Below are positions 35,745 to 45,612 of a stretch of 64,000 nucleotides of DNA, piece by piece (the first letter of the stretch is position 1; the number at the start of each line of letters is the position of its first letter). Made by a program: the position numbers and the translations under genes. This DNA comes from Hippea jasoniae. Lineage in GTDB: Bacteria; Campylobacterota_A; Desulfurellia; Desulfurellales; Hippeaceae. The stretch lies in assembly GCF_000744435.1 (NCBI RefSeq), contig NZ_JQLX01000011.1, forward strand, positions 186,001 through 250,000, read 5' to 3'. The notes beneath the pieces were generated by a model, which was not told where the DNA came from, made no database searches, and was given only the letters and a program-made list of their open reading frames with translations.

Positions 35745-36851
35745 CTATAAGATTAAATTTTCTATCGGCTTGTTTAAGATGAGGCTTGAGTAGAGTGTTA
35801 ATAGCTTGTTCACATATTCTTCTATAGTGAAATTTTTGGCTATCTCTTTTGCTTTCAGTGATAATTCTTTATAAAGAACTTCATCTGTTAAAAGTTTTTC
35901 TATAGAATAAGCTATCTGCTGCGGGTCAATAGGTGCTATAATACTACACTCACTTGCAATCTCTTTTGAGGGCACAAACGGTGATATTATAGCTGGAAGA
36001 CCAGCATACATCGCCTCAAGATGGGCAATACCAAAACCCTCATACTCAGAAGGCATTAGAAGCATGTATGATTTTTTTAAGATTCCTGGAACATCCTTTC
36101 TGTACCCAGCAAAAATGACTTTATCGTAAATATTCAGATCTTTAGTTAGTTGCTGCAATTTTTTATTCATTCCACCATCACCAACAATAAGCAGGCGTGT
36201 ATCGGGATGATTTTTTTCTATCAAAGAAAAAGCCTTAATTGCCACATCAAAGTTTTTTTGTTTCACCAGTCTACCTACACAGGCTATGTATTTAATTCCT
36301 TTTTGGAGATTTAGTGAAGTTTCGGTGTCAAATGCTTTTGTATTTATTGCGTTGTATAAAATATAATGCTGTTTTCTTGCCAAATTATGCTCTTTTTCTA
36401 CTACCTTAAACACATCCTTTGAAACTGAAAGAAAAACATCTGTTTTGAATGATAGAATTTTGTTAAGAATTCTGCGTTCTAATCTTTTTTCTTTTTTTAT
36501 GTTGTGAATATGGGTGATTATTTTAATGTCTTTTATGCCTATTGTGGCAATCCTCGAAAAATAATCTGCTGAAAACTGCATTGAATGGATTATATCGGGC
36601 TTGTATTGCTTAATAAAATTTCTTAATTTTATTGCTGTTGGTAGCCTGTATGTTTTCAGGATTTTCTTTGAGTTTCCCAAGTTTACTACGGGTAAATTGG
36701 CTCTAAAAAATTCCTCTGTTTTTTCTCCTGTGCCTGAAATATTGATAATTCTGTAATCGATGTTTCTTTTTGATAGCTCTATTGCAATATCAAACAGGAG
36801 GTTTTCTATTCCTCCAAAGGGCAAACCACCGACAACATAAAGGATTTTCAT
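35745..36851 (-). CDS. family 4 glycosyltransferase (group 1)
   Basis: A protein of 368 residues with a GT-B fold. The N-terminal GGLPFGGIENLLFDIA is typical of sugar transferases acting on lipid-linked acceptors. The C-terminal nucleotide-sugar site has GRLVKQKNFDVAIKAF and the E-x7-E region SEYEGFGIAHLEAMYAGLP. It stands alone, without an LPS or capsule cluster, so its acceptor (LPS core, glycolipid or glycoprotein) is unknown. The start follows AGAGGT. Confidence 0.87.
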   Translation of the reverse strand: MKILYVVGGLPFGGIENLLFDIAIELSKRNIDYRIINISGTGEKTEEFFRANLPVVNLGNSKKILKTYRLPTAIKLRNFIKQYKPDIIHSMQFSADYFSRIATIGIKDIKIITHIHNIKKEKRLERRILNKILSFKTDVFLSVSKDVFKVVEKEHNLARKQHYILYNAINTKAFDTETSLNLQKGIKYIACVGRLVKQKNFDVAIKAFSLIEKNHPDTRLLIVGDGGMNKKLQQLTKDLNIYDKVIFAGYRKDVPGILKKSYMLLMPSEYEGFGIAHLEAMYAGLPAIISPFVPSKEIASECSIIAPIDPQQIAYSIEKLLTDEVLYKELSLKAKEIAKNFTIEEYVNKLLTLYSSLILNKPIENLIL

Positions 36852-36984
36852 AACAATACCTCTTATTTTTGCTAATCATATCAAAATTTCTTGGGATGTC
36901 ACCAAATTTATTTTGCAAAAAAAGGGAAACATTTTTATTTTGTATTGACAAGACATCAATTTTTATTGACTTTACTTAGGTTTT

Positions 36985-37734
36985 ATGTGTATTATTAAAT
37001 TGATGTCAGTTGTTCTTATTATTCTTGTTGCCATAATTGGAGTATTGATTTTTCCTCTGAATAGTTTTGCATGGGGAGCGGGGGTGCATATTGGTGTATC
37101 TTTAAGTGCCGTCTCTGAGCTTGAGCCTTATCTCAAGATGCTTGTATTTGGTAACCTTAACGAATTTCTCTACGGCGTACTGGCACCTGATTTTATTGTG
37201 GGAAAGGGCCTGGGCAGCAAACAGAAGCATTCCCACAACTGGGATGTTGCATTCAAGCTTTTAGATAACGCAAAAAACGAGCAGATGGAAGCGTTTGCAA
37301 TTGGATATCTCTCTCATCTTGCAGCAGATGTAGCTGTTCACGGCTTGATGGTTAAAAAATTTGAAAGGTTTAAAGGAGCAAAACACGCAATTGTTGAGGC
37401 AGTGGCTGAAAATCTATGCGATGTGCAATATAAAAATCTTGCAAGAAGGATAATTGGCCGCTATAATTCGCATCTTGATGATGCTTTCAAGAATGATGTT
37501 GACAGTGTCCTGTTTAGTTTTGGCTTAAGCAAGCTTATTTTTAAAGGTTTTGTAAGGATTTCAACGACGGATTATTTTTCAAGAGCATTTCTAAGACAGA
37601 ATGTTTTGACCTTTTTGTGTGTGGATACAGAAACAATTAAAGACTACCTTGAGCTTTCCAAGAAATTTTGTATGGATGTTCTTTTGCATAGAAAAAACTC
37701 GCCAGTAACAAAATTAAGTGCTATCAGCGAATAA
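36985..37734 (+). CDS. zinc-dependent phospholipase C-like exported or anchored protein
   Basis: A protein of 249 residues with an N-terminal hydrophobic segment (about 8-30) ending SFAWGAGVHIG. The catalytic-like arrangement then includes GVLAPDFIVGKG, KHSHNW and GYLSHLAADVAVHG. These histidines and aspartates match the Zn-dependent PLC/S1-P1 nuclease-like domain, in which the processed W1 also binds zinc. Membrane or phospholipid hydrolysis is the family role; the real substrate is unknown. The region just upstream has a TTGACA but no well-spaced -10. Confidence 0.7.
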   Translation: MCIIKLMSVVLIILVAIIGVLIFPLNSFAWGAGVHIGVSLSAVSELEPYLKMLVFGNLNEFLYGVLAPDFIVGKGLGSKQKHSHNWDVAFKLLDNAKNEQMEAFAIGYLSHLAADVAVHGLMVKKFERFKGAKHAIVEAVAENLCDVQYKNLARRIIGRYNSHLDDAFKNDVDSVLFSFGLSKLIFKGFVRISTTDYFSRAFLRQNVLTFLCVDTETIKDYLELSKKFCMDVLLHRKNSPVTKLSAISE

Positions 37735-37764
37735 AAAACCTTAAAAATCAGGAGATAGGAGTGT

Positions 37765-39090
37765 ATGAGTTTTACAAAAGAAGAATTGGCAAATAAAAAG
37801 GTTGTTGAACTTGTTGAGATTGGCAAGACTTTGGGTATTCCAACAACCGTAAAAAGAAAAAATGAGCTAATCGAGGAGATTTTAAAAAGAACAACACAAA
37901 AGGAGGATGAAAAACTGCAAACCCAACAGAAAAATCAAACAAAGAACACCGAGAAACATCAACCCAAAGTAGAAGTAGTTAGCCTTTTAAAAGGAGAAGG
38001 CGTGCTTGAAATTCTTCCTGATGGATACGGTTTTTTGAGGTCTGCAAAAAACAACTATTTATCTGGACCAAACGATATCTATGTTTCACCCAGCCAGATA
38101 AAACGGTTTAGTTTAAAAACCGGTGATTATGTTTATGGTCAGGTAAGAGCACCAAAGGATACGGAAAAATACCATGCACTGCTAAAAATAGAACAGATCA
38201 ACTATCAAGAACCGGACAAAGCCATAAAAAGAAAGAACTTTGATGATTTGACACCTCTGTATCCTATGGAACGAATAAAACTTGAAACAATACCGGATAA
38301 TCTCTCATCACGCGTTATGGATTTGATTACACCGATTGGTAAGGGTCAGAGGGGTTTAATAGTTGCACCCCCAAGAACGGGAAAAACGATGCTTCTTCAA
38401 AATATAGCAAACAGCATAACCCAGAATCATCCAGAGATAAGAATTATTGTGCTTTTAATCGATGAAAGACCCGAAGAAGTCACAGATATGAAGCGCTCCG
38501 TAAATGCGGAGGTGATAAGTTCAACATTTGATGAATCGCCAGAGCGTCATGTGCAGGTGGCTGAGATCGTGCTTGAAAGGGCAAAAAGGCTCGTTGAACA
38601 TGGCCATGATGTGTTAATTTTACTTGATTCTATTACACGACTTGCAAGGGCATACAACTCTGTAATCCCTCCAAGCGGAAAGGTTTTATCAGGTGGACTT
38701 GACTCAAATGCCCTCCAGAAACCCAAGCGGTTTTTTGGTGCTGCACGAAATGTGGAGGATGGTGGCAGTCTCACCATTATTGCAACAGCCTTAATCGACA
38801 CAGGTTCTCGAATGGATGATGTTATTTTTGAGGAGTTCAAAGGCACGGGCAATATGGAGCTGCATTTGGATAGAGGTCTTTCAGATAGAAGAATTTTCCC
38901 CGCAATAGATATAACCCGTTCTGGCACAAGAAAAGAGGAGTTGCTTGTTCCAAAAGATCAACTCAACAGAATATGGATATTAAGAAAAATCTTAATCGAG
39001 ATGAACGATATAGATGCAATGCTGTTTTTGCTTGATAAACTTTCAAAGACAAAAACGAATAAGGAATTTTTAGATTCCATGAATCGTTGA
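37765..39090 (+). CDS. rho: transcription termination factor Rho
   Basis: A protein of 441 residues. The N-terminal helical bundle (about 1-45) is followed by a charged insert of about 25 residues. The cold-shock RNA-binding domain ([20 protein letters not shown]) comes next, then the RecA-like ATPase with Walker [10 protein letters not shown], Walker [17 protein letters not shown] and the Q/R loops. The hexamer terminates transcripts. It starts after AGGAGATAGGAG. The tRNA-dihydrouridine synthase gene overlaps its stop by one base. Confidence 0.97.
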   Translation: MSFTKEELANKKVVELVEIGKTLGIPTTVKRKNELIEEILKRTTQKEDEKLQTQQKNQTKNTEKHQPKVEVVSLLKGEGVLEILPDGYGFLRSAKNNYLSGPNDIYVSPSQIKRFSLKTGDYVYGQVRAPKDTEKYHALLKIEQINYQEPDKAIKRKNFDDLTPLYPMERIKLETIPDNLSSRVMDLITPIGKGQRGLIVAPPRTGKTMLLQNIANSITQNHPEIRIIVLLIDERPEEVTDMKRSVNAEVISSTFDESPERHVQVAEIVLERAKRLVEHGHDVLILLDSITRLARAYNSVIPPSGKVLSGGLDSNALQKPKRFFGAARNVEDGGSLTIIATALIDTGSRMDDVIFEEFKGTGNMELHLDRGLSDRRIFPAIDITRSGTRKEELLVPKDQLNRIWILRKILIEMNDIDAMLFLLDKLSKTKTNKEFLDSMNR

Positions 39091-40025
39091 TGAATTTAGG
39101 CTCTCTTAAGGTCAGCAATCCCTATCTTTTAGCCCCTATGGCAGGTTATACCGATATGCCGTTTAGAAAGATTTGCAGGGAATTTGGTTGCGCATTGACT
39201 TTTTCTGAGCTTGTAAGCGTTAATGCTTTATGTTTTGATAATAAAAAGACCCTTCAGTATCTTAAGCGGGATGGGATAGATAAGCCTTTTTGTATTCAGC
39301 TGTTTGGAAGTGAGCCTGAGCTTTTTAAAGAAGCGGTCCAGCGGGTTGAAGATCTGTGTGAGTGTATCGATATTAACGCTGGATGCCCTGCCCCCAAAGT
39401 AATAAGAGCAAAAGCAGGTGCGTATCTTTTGAAGGACACGGATAATTTTTTAAAAATCATAGATGCTGTTGTGAAGGCAACAAAAAAGCCTGTTAGCATA
39501 AAGATGAGGATGGGCTACGATGCTCCAAACAGCGATGATTTATACAGAGCCATTGAGGATAGAGGCGTTAGCTTTATAACAATACACGGAAGGCTAAAGA
39601 AAGAATACTTTAAAGGTGAAGTTGACTACAACCATATTGCCCATGTAAAAGAGTTGATAAATATACCTGTTGTTGCAAACGGAGGCATAGACTCTTTTAA
39701 AAAACTTCAAAGGGTTAAAGCTATTACGGGTTGTGAATTTTTTATGGTAGGTCAGGCTGCCATAGGAAAACCGTTTATTTTTGAAGATTTTTTAAGCAAA
39801 AGGGATACAAAAAGAGATCTGGAATTTATAAAAAGTGTGATGTTAAGACATCTAAGTTATCTTTATAATTTTTCAGGTAAAAAAGCTATCTCTCAATTTC
39901 GAAAGTTTTTCCATGCTTATCTAAAAGGCTACCCCAATGTTAAGAAGTTCAACAACATGATTAATCGATGCAGTGATTATTATGAAGCAGTTGAGATAAT
40001 AGAAAAGGTGGGAAAGCCGACTTAG
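39090..40025 (+). CDS. dus: tRNA-dihydrouridine synthase
   Basis: A protein of 311 residues with a TIM-barrel flavoprotein fold. Motifs are LAPMAGYTDMPFR, the catalytic-Cys region DINAGCPAPKV, KMRMGYD, ITIHGR and the FMN-phosphate segment VVANGGI. It reduces specific uridines in tRNA D-loops. The ATG at 39090 shares a base with the rho stop (TGATG). A TTG just upstream is in frame but unlikely. Which Dus subtype it is cannot be decided here. Confidence 0.93.
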   Translation: MNLGSLKVSNPYLLAPMAGYTDMPFRKICREFGCALTFSELVSVNALCFDNKKTLQYLKRDGIDKPFCIQLFGSEPELFKEAVQRVEDLCECIDINAGCPAPKVIRAKAGAYLLKDTDNFLKIIDAVVKATKKPVSIKMRMGYDAPNSDDLYRAIEDRGVSFITIHGRLKKEYFKGEVDYNHIAHVKELINIPVVANGGIDSFKKLQRVKAITGCEFFMVGQAAIGKPFIFEDFLSKRDTKRDLEFIKSVMLRHLSYLYNFSGKKAISQFRKFFHAYLKGYPNVKKFNNMINRCSDYYEAVEIIEKVGKPT

Positions 40026-40033
40026 GTCGGCTT
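40014..40033. terminator. hairpin between convergent dus and DUF505 genes
   Basis: AAGCCGAC and GTCGGCTT form an 8-bp stem with a 4-base loop that includes the dus stop codon. T-runs are poor on both strands, so it is a weak bidirectional terminator. Confidence 0.45.
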
Positions 40034-41798
40034 AGTTAAAAAACCACCTTGAAAGCTCTGAGTAGCTTTTTTTCAGCTCATCTATTGCGCATAACAGATT
40101 GTATCCTGCATCTGTTAAAGAATTTGTGCCAATGAAACGTGCAAGCCTTGCAATCCGTATCACCTCACCGAATGTTTCTGGATCAAGACCACTTAATTTT
40201 TCTACCTCTTTCCATTTATCGGGTCTTACTCTGATCTTTTTCTCTTTTTCATACAGCGTTCCAACCTCTTTGATGGCTCTTAAAACCCTTACAAGGTGTG
40301 GTGTAACAGGATTGCCAAATCCGCTTGAAACACCGCTTAGAGCCTTTTTTAGATAAACCCCTGCCTCTGTTAAAATAACAATCCCCGTAGGTAGAATTTC
40401 AACAAAACCCTTTGCATCAAGCAGCTCTATGGCTTTTTTGACTTTTTCATGGTCTTTTGAGTTGTATTTTTGTTGATACTCTTTCAAATAAATTGGGTTC
40501 TTGTCAGAAATTTTGCTTAAAATCTCCATCTCAAAATCTGTTATGTGTGTTAATCTATCTATAGATATAGCAAGCTCTTCATACATAGAACCTGATTTTG
40601 TTGGTCCAAAATCTCCCACGAGGTTTGCTTTTTTAGCCTCTTCATACCAGTCGTTGCCGGGGGCTGAGAATTCCTTTCTTGTGATGGTCAGGCATTTTAC
40701 AGCTGGAGATGATATCTCTCTTTTCTTTGCCTTCTGATCCTCTAAAACCTTTCTACCCCAGCCTGTTATGTGATAGATTAATCTGTTTCGATCGTCTTTG
40801 CGTGAACTTATAAGACCAAAACACTCAAGTGCGTATAGAATCTTGGCTGTATGTTGTGAAATTTCTTCATCTTTTTTTGCTAAAGCCTCTTTTATCTGTT
40901 TCTGCGTTGGTATAATATCTTTGTTTGTTTTGTGTTTTTGCCACAGCTCATCGACCACAAAGAGCGTTTCTATCTCTTCTAAAATCAGCGCAATCGATGG
41001 TGTTAGAAGGATTGCTCCTTCGCTGTAGAGTTTGTATGCCATGTATAGATCCTCACCTGCAGCCAGAAGCCTGTTATGCTCATCTATATAAGCCATGGCA
41101 AGCAGGATTTCTTTTTCTGAATCACTTAACTGGGCCGGGTTTTCCCTGGCTTTCTTTATGCTTAGCAAAATATCCAGATTGACAACCGTGGAAAACGGCT
41201 GGCTGCCTTTTAGAATTGCATCTCTAATTTTTCTACCCAGTCCTGTAAATGCAAAGAAATTGGATGGTGGCATTGAAAAAGCTATAAGTCTTTGAGCCTC
41301 AAGCCTTCTTGTTAGCTTATCATCTGCATTGATTATACCTGTTCTTTTGGCAGGTCCCTGCGGCAGGGATTTTATGTGGTCTGCAAGTTCTCTATCGATC
41401 GTTAATTGTGGCCTTGCAAGTCTGTAGATCTCCCACAATTCGTAAGCCTCATCTGTTAATTTACCATCTTTTGCAAATCCTCTTTCTTTAAGGGGTTTTT
41501 CAAAATCTTCAAAAACCTTACCACCTGCTTTAATAGATGAGTCTATCATGGCTATGATCTCTGACCCAATAAATCTAAACTCATCTTTCCAGTTAGAAAC
41601 ATCAATGCCGTTTTTCTCTATCGATTCAAATAGGTTTAAAATTGCCTCGCCGCTGTAGGTAAGCTTGTAATTGCCGTCGGTTGAATAACTCAACAGATCT
41701 TCAAGCTCTAAAATGTAGGCATCCTCATCCGAATGATTTAGTTTTTGGCCGTTTTTGATGTTTTTGAGTATCTCGATGTCTTTTTTTCTAATTACCAT
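40032..41798 (-). CDS. DUF505 protein built of winged-helix-like repeats
   Basis: A protein of 588 residues, cytoplasmic, with no signal. It matches the DUF505 type known from thermophilic bacteria and archaea. A short wing-like motif recurs: LTYSG (46), LTDEA (114), FTGLG (184), LTPSI (265), ITGWG (344), PTKSG (399), LTEAG (476) and LTDAG (561), mostly 55-85 residues apart. Each is followed by a helix rich in L and K, which suggests a tandem array of winged helix domains. No function is established. It starts after AGGAGGGAG and stands alone. Confidence 0.75.
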   Translation of the reverse strand: MVIRKKDIEILKNIKNGQKLNHSDEDAYILELEDLLSYSTDGNYKLTYSGEAILNLFESIEKNGIDVSNWKDEFRFIGSEIIAMIDSSIKAGGKVFEDFEKPLKERGFAKDGKLTDEAYELWEIYRLARPQLTIDRELADHIKSLPQGPAKRTGIINADDKLTRRLEAQRLIAFSMPPSNFFAFTGLGRKIRDAILKGSQPFSTVVNLDILLSIKKARENPAQLSDSEKEILLAMAYIDEHNRLLAAGEDLYMAYKLYSEGAILLTPSIALILEEIETLFVVDELWQKHKTNKDIIPTQKQIKEALAKKDEEISQHTAKILYALECFGLISSRKDDRNRLIYHITGWGRKVLEDQKAKKREISSPAVKCLTITRKEFSAPGNDWYEEAKKANLVGDFGPTKSGSMYEELAISIDRLTHITDFEMEILSKISDKNPIYLKEYQQKYNSKDHEKVKKAIELLDAKGFVEILPTGIVILTEAGVYLKKALSGVSSGFGNPVTPHLVRVLRAIKEVGTLYEKEKKIRVRPDKWKEVEKLSGLDPETFGEVIRIARLARFIGTNSLTDAGYNLLCAIDELKKSYSELSRWFFN

Positions 41799-41889
41799 AA
41801 ACTCCCTCCTAAAATTTTTTCTATTAAAACAATAGGCTTTAGCGATATATAGTCAAGTTTTAGATGGTATAAACAGTAAAATTAATTTC

Positions 41890-44157
41890 TTAAGAATGAT
41901 ATTTGATTTGTTCTATCTTTTCTTCAAGTAGATAAACAGCTTCCTCTGCACTTTGTGCTTCATCTAAGGAAATAAAACTCACATAATATTCAAAATGCTG
42001 GCCTTCTATCTCTATTTGGCTAAGTCTATCTTTTATGATTTTTGCCATTTCTTCTGGATTGGAGCCTTTATATACAAAACCAAAGAAGTTTGCACCTATG
42101 CGTGCATGAAATGAGGTGTTTTCAAGATCCCTTATAAGTTTTGCAACCTCTAATATCAATCTGTTGCCTGCCTCATAGCCAAGTAAAAAATTGATTCTTT
42201 TTAGTTTTTTTATATCAACCATAAAGATATAGTAATCCCTTTTCCTTTTTATAAGCTCACCGATAAAATCAAGAAACGCCTTTATCCTGTAAAGTCCGCT
42301 AAAGAGGTCTTTTTCAAACAGCTCCATTCTGCTTTGCTCTATCTGCTTTAAAATATCTGTTGTCTGTGGCTGGTCGTTTTCAATCAGCAATAGTCGTGGC
42401 AGAGCATCTTCGATCTGTGCGAGTATTTGATTATCTAAGGCGCTTTCTTTCATAATTGTTATAGCTTTCTGTATAGAAAACGCTGCCCTGTAAGGCCTTG
42501 AGGTTGTTAATGCATCAAATACATCGGCTATGGCAAGGATTTTTCCTTCAAGCGTTATATCTTTGCAGCTTAACCCATCGGGGTATCCTTTGCCATCACA
42601 ACGCTCATGGTGTTGCTTTACAAAAATTGCTATGTCTTTAAACATGGATATGTCTTTTACAAGCAGATATGAAAAAAGCGGATGAAGTTTCATTATTTCA
42701 TACTCATGTTCACTGAGTTTTCCTGGTTTTAACAGTATGGCATCGGGTATTGCAACCTTACCTAAGTCATGCAAAAGACCGGAGATATAGAGATTATGCT
42801 GTCTCTTCTCATCAAGCCCTAACATCTCTCCGATTTTCTTTGCATAGTATGCAACACGCTCAGAATGCCCTTTGGTGTAAACATCCCTTGCTTCAACAAC
42901 CTTTACAAATGTTTCGATAAACTCAACCCTGTTTCGCTCAATCTGATTGTTTTTGTTGATAATCTGGGTTGAGGCTAAATTGATTGCTTCTGCTATTTTT
43001 CTAAATTTATCAAACTCTATGCTCTGTAGCTTTATAGGTGTTTCTGTTTTACCTAATTTTTTAAGGCCAGAGATGATTTTTGATGCATCCTCTGATATCC
43101 GTTTTGATAGAGCACTTCCTGCACCATTTATAAGAAAAATGGATAAAATAAAAACACCCAATAAAAGCAGATTGAAAAGTTTTAGTTTTTTAGATATCTC
43201 ATCGGCCATCAACGCAGCGTTCTTTTTTAGATTATCAACATAAAAACCTGTACCCACCATCCAGTTTAGCGGTTTGTAGAGCATTCTGAAGGATATCTTT
43301 TTACGCGGTTTTGAGCTTGTTGGTGAGGGATAGTAATATACAGAATAGGTCTGGCCTTTTTCTTTTAAGGCTTTTAGGTATTTTTCTCTGTAGTAATTAC
43401 CCATTGCATCGGGTTTATGTGAAGAAGCTGGTTTGCCTATAGTAATACCCCTGGATTTGTTGAAAATATTCATGGCAAAGGCATCTCCGCCGTTTATGTT
43501 CAAAATTTTGGCTATGAAAAAGTAGCTATCTGAATTTTTATCAGCTAATATGAAATCGTTGATTTTCTTAAAAACCACATCCATGATTTTTTGTTCAACC
43601 TCAAGCATCGGTTTGTATGCACCAACCTCAAGATCCAATTGCCTCAGTTTTGTTGTTGCAAGAAGGAATTTTTGCGGCTGATTATTAACCTTAATTGAGG
43701 GGGATGAACAGATAAAAAAATGGATTGAGACGAAATTTAAATCTGATTTATATGGCTTGCAGTAGTTTAAGTTTAAAAAATCTATATTACTTGAGCCATC
43801 TTTATAAAAAACAGCCAATCTATAGCCATTTTCAAATCCTATATCCTTCAATTTTTGAATTGGATTCCTATCATGATTTGAGATGGTGGATGCAAGTCTA
43901 ATGGCATAACCAAGTTTTACAAATTCGTCATGCATAATTGTTTTTGTTTGTGCATCTATAAAGGAGATGGCAGCATATGTTTCAAGTTTTATCTGCTGTT
44001 TATGTTTTTTGATCTTTGCATTTAAGATATAATTGTAAATGGTTTGTTTTTCGTTCTTTTCTACATACAAGAAAGCAACTGAAATGGCAATAAATATAAA
44101 AAAGACCAGGTATGTAAGTTTTTTTAAAACACCCTCGATGGTTCTCATTTGTGTCAT
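41890..44157 (-). CDS. Cache sensor / HD-GYP phosphodiesterase with degenerate GGDEF
   Basis: A protein of 755 residues. A membrane helix (about 14-32), a periplasmic Cache region and a second helix (about 325-345) come first; the Cache region ends NWMVGTGFYVDNL. A short linker, an HD-GYP domain (about 410-590) and a C-terminal GGDEF-like domain (about 610-755) follow. The HD-GYP part has HSERVAYYAKK, LLHDLGKVAIPD, HHERCDGKGYPDGL and DVFDALTTSRPYR. The GGDEF signature is replaced by GANFF, so cyclase activity is unlikely. It probably hydrolyses cyclic di-GMP in response to a periplasmic ligand. The start may be 44157 or 44148; neither has a good ribosome site. Confidence 0.88.
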   Translation of the reverse strand: MTQMRTIEGVLKKLTYLVFFIFIAISVAFLYVEKNEKQTIYNYILNAKIKKHKQQIKLETYAAISFIDAQTKTIMHDEFVKLGYAIRLASTISNHDRNPIQKLKDIGFENGYRLAVFYKDGSSNIDFLNLNYCKPYKSDLNFVSIHFFICSSPSIKVNNQPQKFLLATTKLRQLDLEVGAYKPMLEVEQKIMDVVFKKINDFILADKNSDSYFFIAKILNINGGDAFAMNIFNKSRGITIGKPASSHKPDAMGNYYREKYLKALKEKGQTYSVYYYPSPTSSKPRKKISFRMLYKPLNWMVGTGFYVDNLKKNAALMADEISKKLKLFNLLLLGVFILSIFLINGAGSALSKRISEDASKIISGLKKLGKTETPIKLQSIEFDKFRKIAEAINLASTQIINKNNQIERNRVEFIETFVKVVEARDVYTKGHSERVAYYAKKIGEMLGLDEKRQHNLYISGLLHDLGKVAIPDAILLKPGKLSEHEYEIMKLHPLFSYLLVKDISMFKDIAIFVKQHHERCDGKGYPDGLSCKDITLEGKILAIADVFDALTTSRPYRAAFSIQKAITIMKESALDNQILAQIEDALPRLLLIENDQPQTTDILKQIEQSRMELFEKDLFSGLYRIKAFLDFIGELIKRKRDYYIFMVDIKKLKRINFLLGYEAGNRLILEVAKLIRDLENTSFHARIGANFFGFVYKGSNPEEMAKIIKDRLSQIEIEGQHFEYYVSFISLDEAQSAEEAVYLLEEKIEQIKYHS

Positions 44158-44327
44158 ACTTAGAGTATCACTAAATTATAGATATTTTTCAAGTGTGTTG
44201 TGTAATCAAAAATAATAATATCCACAGAATAGATAAACTCTGCTTGGATGCTACTTTTAAATAAAAAAATAGTAATGGTATATTCTTTTTTTGCAGGGGG
44301 CAGTTATTAACAATGAAGCAAAAATTC

Positions 44328-44355
44328 TTGACTTTTAAGGTTAAAACTGTAAAAT
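44328..44355 (+). promoter_or_regulatory. sigma-70 promoter of the tRNA-Gln/tRNA-Glu pair
   Basis: TTGACT, a 16-base spacer and TAAAAT preceded by TG lie 12 bases before the first mature tRNA end. Confidence 0.65.
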
Positions 44356-44367
44356 TCTCAAGCGGTT

Positions 44368-44441
44368 TGGGATGTCGTCTAACGGTAGGACAGCGGACTC
44401 TGGATCCGCGAGTCGGGGTTCGAATCCCTGCATCCCAGCCA
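44368..44441 (+). tRNA. tRNA-Gln (anticodon CTG)
   Basis: A cloverleaf of 74 bases. The acceptor TGGGATG pairs with CATCCCA, D stem GTCT/GGAC, anticodon stem GCGGA/TCCGC, loop CTCTGGA with anticodon CTG at 44400-44402, T arm CGGGG-TTCGAAT-CCCTG, encoded CCA. The overall sequence is typical of tRNA-Gln. Confidence 0.96.
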
Positions 44442-44448
44442 TATTTGT

Positions 44449-44523
<75 letters not shown>

Positions 44524-44538
44524 TTTTTTATTGAAATG

Positions 44539-44566
44539 TTGAAAAAAATATCCCACTTTGTATACT
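44539..44566 (+). promoter_or_regulatory. sigma-70 promoter of the gap operon
   Basis: TTGAAA, a 16-base spacer and TATACT lie 32 bases before the gap GTG start, just downstream of tRNA-Glu. Confidence 0.65.
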
Positions 44567-44598
44567 GAAGGGCAAATAATCTAATTTAGGAGGTTAAA

Positions 44599-45612
44599 GT
44601 GGCAATAAAAGTGGCTATTAACGGTTTTGGAAGAATCGGTAGGTGTTTTTTTAGAACATGTATAGGTTATGAAGATATAGATATTGTTGCAATAAATGAT
44701 CTGACAGACGCTAAAACACTTGCGCATCTTTTAAAATACGATTCGGTTCACGGTGTTTTAAGGCAACATGAGATTACATCAGAGGGTGATGAGATTATTT
44801 TTGATGGAAAACATATTAAAGTTTATGCAAATACAGATCCTTCTGCTTTGCCGTGGAAGGAGATTGGTGTTGACCTTGTGCTTGAATCCACAGGAAGATT
44901 CAGAACAAAAGAAAAAGCCTCACTGCATCTAAATGCAGGTGCAAAGAAGGTTGTAATCAGTGCACCTGCCAAAGGCGGCGATGTGCCAACCGTTGTGCTT
45001 GGCGTAAACGATGTAGGTTTTGACTTTAAGAATAACGACATCATATCCAATGCATCATGCACAACAAACTGTGTGGCACCAATTGCCAAGATCCTTCATG
45101 ACAATTTTGGTATAATTCACGGCTTTATGACTACCGTGCACTCCTATACAAACGATCAGCGTATACTTGATCTGCCTCATAGCGATTTGAGAAGGGCAAG
45201 GGCAGCAGCAGAGAATATTATTCCAACAACGACAGGAGCAGCCATTGCTGTGGGTCTTGTTGTGCCTTCGCTGAAAGGTAAGCTTGATGGTATATCGATG
45301 AGGGTGCCAACATCCAATGTTTCCATTGTTGATTTAGTTGTAGAGGTCGAAAAAGAAGCAACGATAGAATCTGTTAATGAAGCAGTTAAAAAAGCAAGCG
45401 AAACATCTATGAAGGGCATTGTGGAATATTTAACAGAGTCTGTGGTGTCGAAGGATTTAAACGGCAATCCTCACTCAAGCATGTTTGATAGTCTCTCAAC
45501 GATGGTTATAGATAACAGACTTGTTAAGGTTTTAAGCTGGTATGATAATGAGTGGGGCTACTCATCCCGTCTGAGAGATTTGATTTTGAGAATTAAAAAT
45601 GAGGGATTCTGA
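44599..45612 (+). CDS. gap: glyceraldehyde-3-phosphate dehydrogenase
   Basis: A protein of 337 residues. The NAD-binding NGFGRIGRCFFR lies at 8-19, Asp34 in AINDL favours NAD+ over NADP+, and the catalytic Cys154 is in SNASCTTNC. Translation starts at GTG after TAGGAGG. It is the first gene of gap-pgk-tpiA-secG. In an anaerobic organism of this type it may run mainly in the gluconeogenic direction. Confidence 0.97.
   Translation: MAIKVAINGFGRIGRCFFRTCIGYEDIDIVAINDLTDAKTLAHLLKYDSVHGVLRQHEITSEGDEIIFDGKHIKVYANTDPSALPWKEIGVDLVLESTGRFRTKEKASLHLNAGAKKVVISAPAKGGDVPTVVLGVNDVGFDFKNNDIISNASCTTNCVAPIAKILHDNFGIIHGFMTTVHSYTNDQRILDLPHSDLRRARAAAENIIPTTTGAAIAVGLVVPSLKGKLDGISMRVPTSNVSIVDLVVEVEKEATIESVNEAVKKASETSMKGIVEYLTESVVSKDLNGNPHSSMFDSLSTMVIDNRLVKVLSWYDNEWGYSSRLRDLILRIKNEGF

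Noticed and set aside
36945..36970. TTGACAAGACATCAA as an FNR-like box upstream of the phospholipase-like gene
   Set aside because: The half-sites are 5 bases apart instead of 4 and no -10 box is suitably placed.
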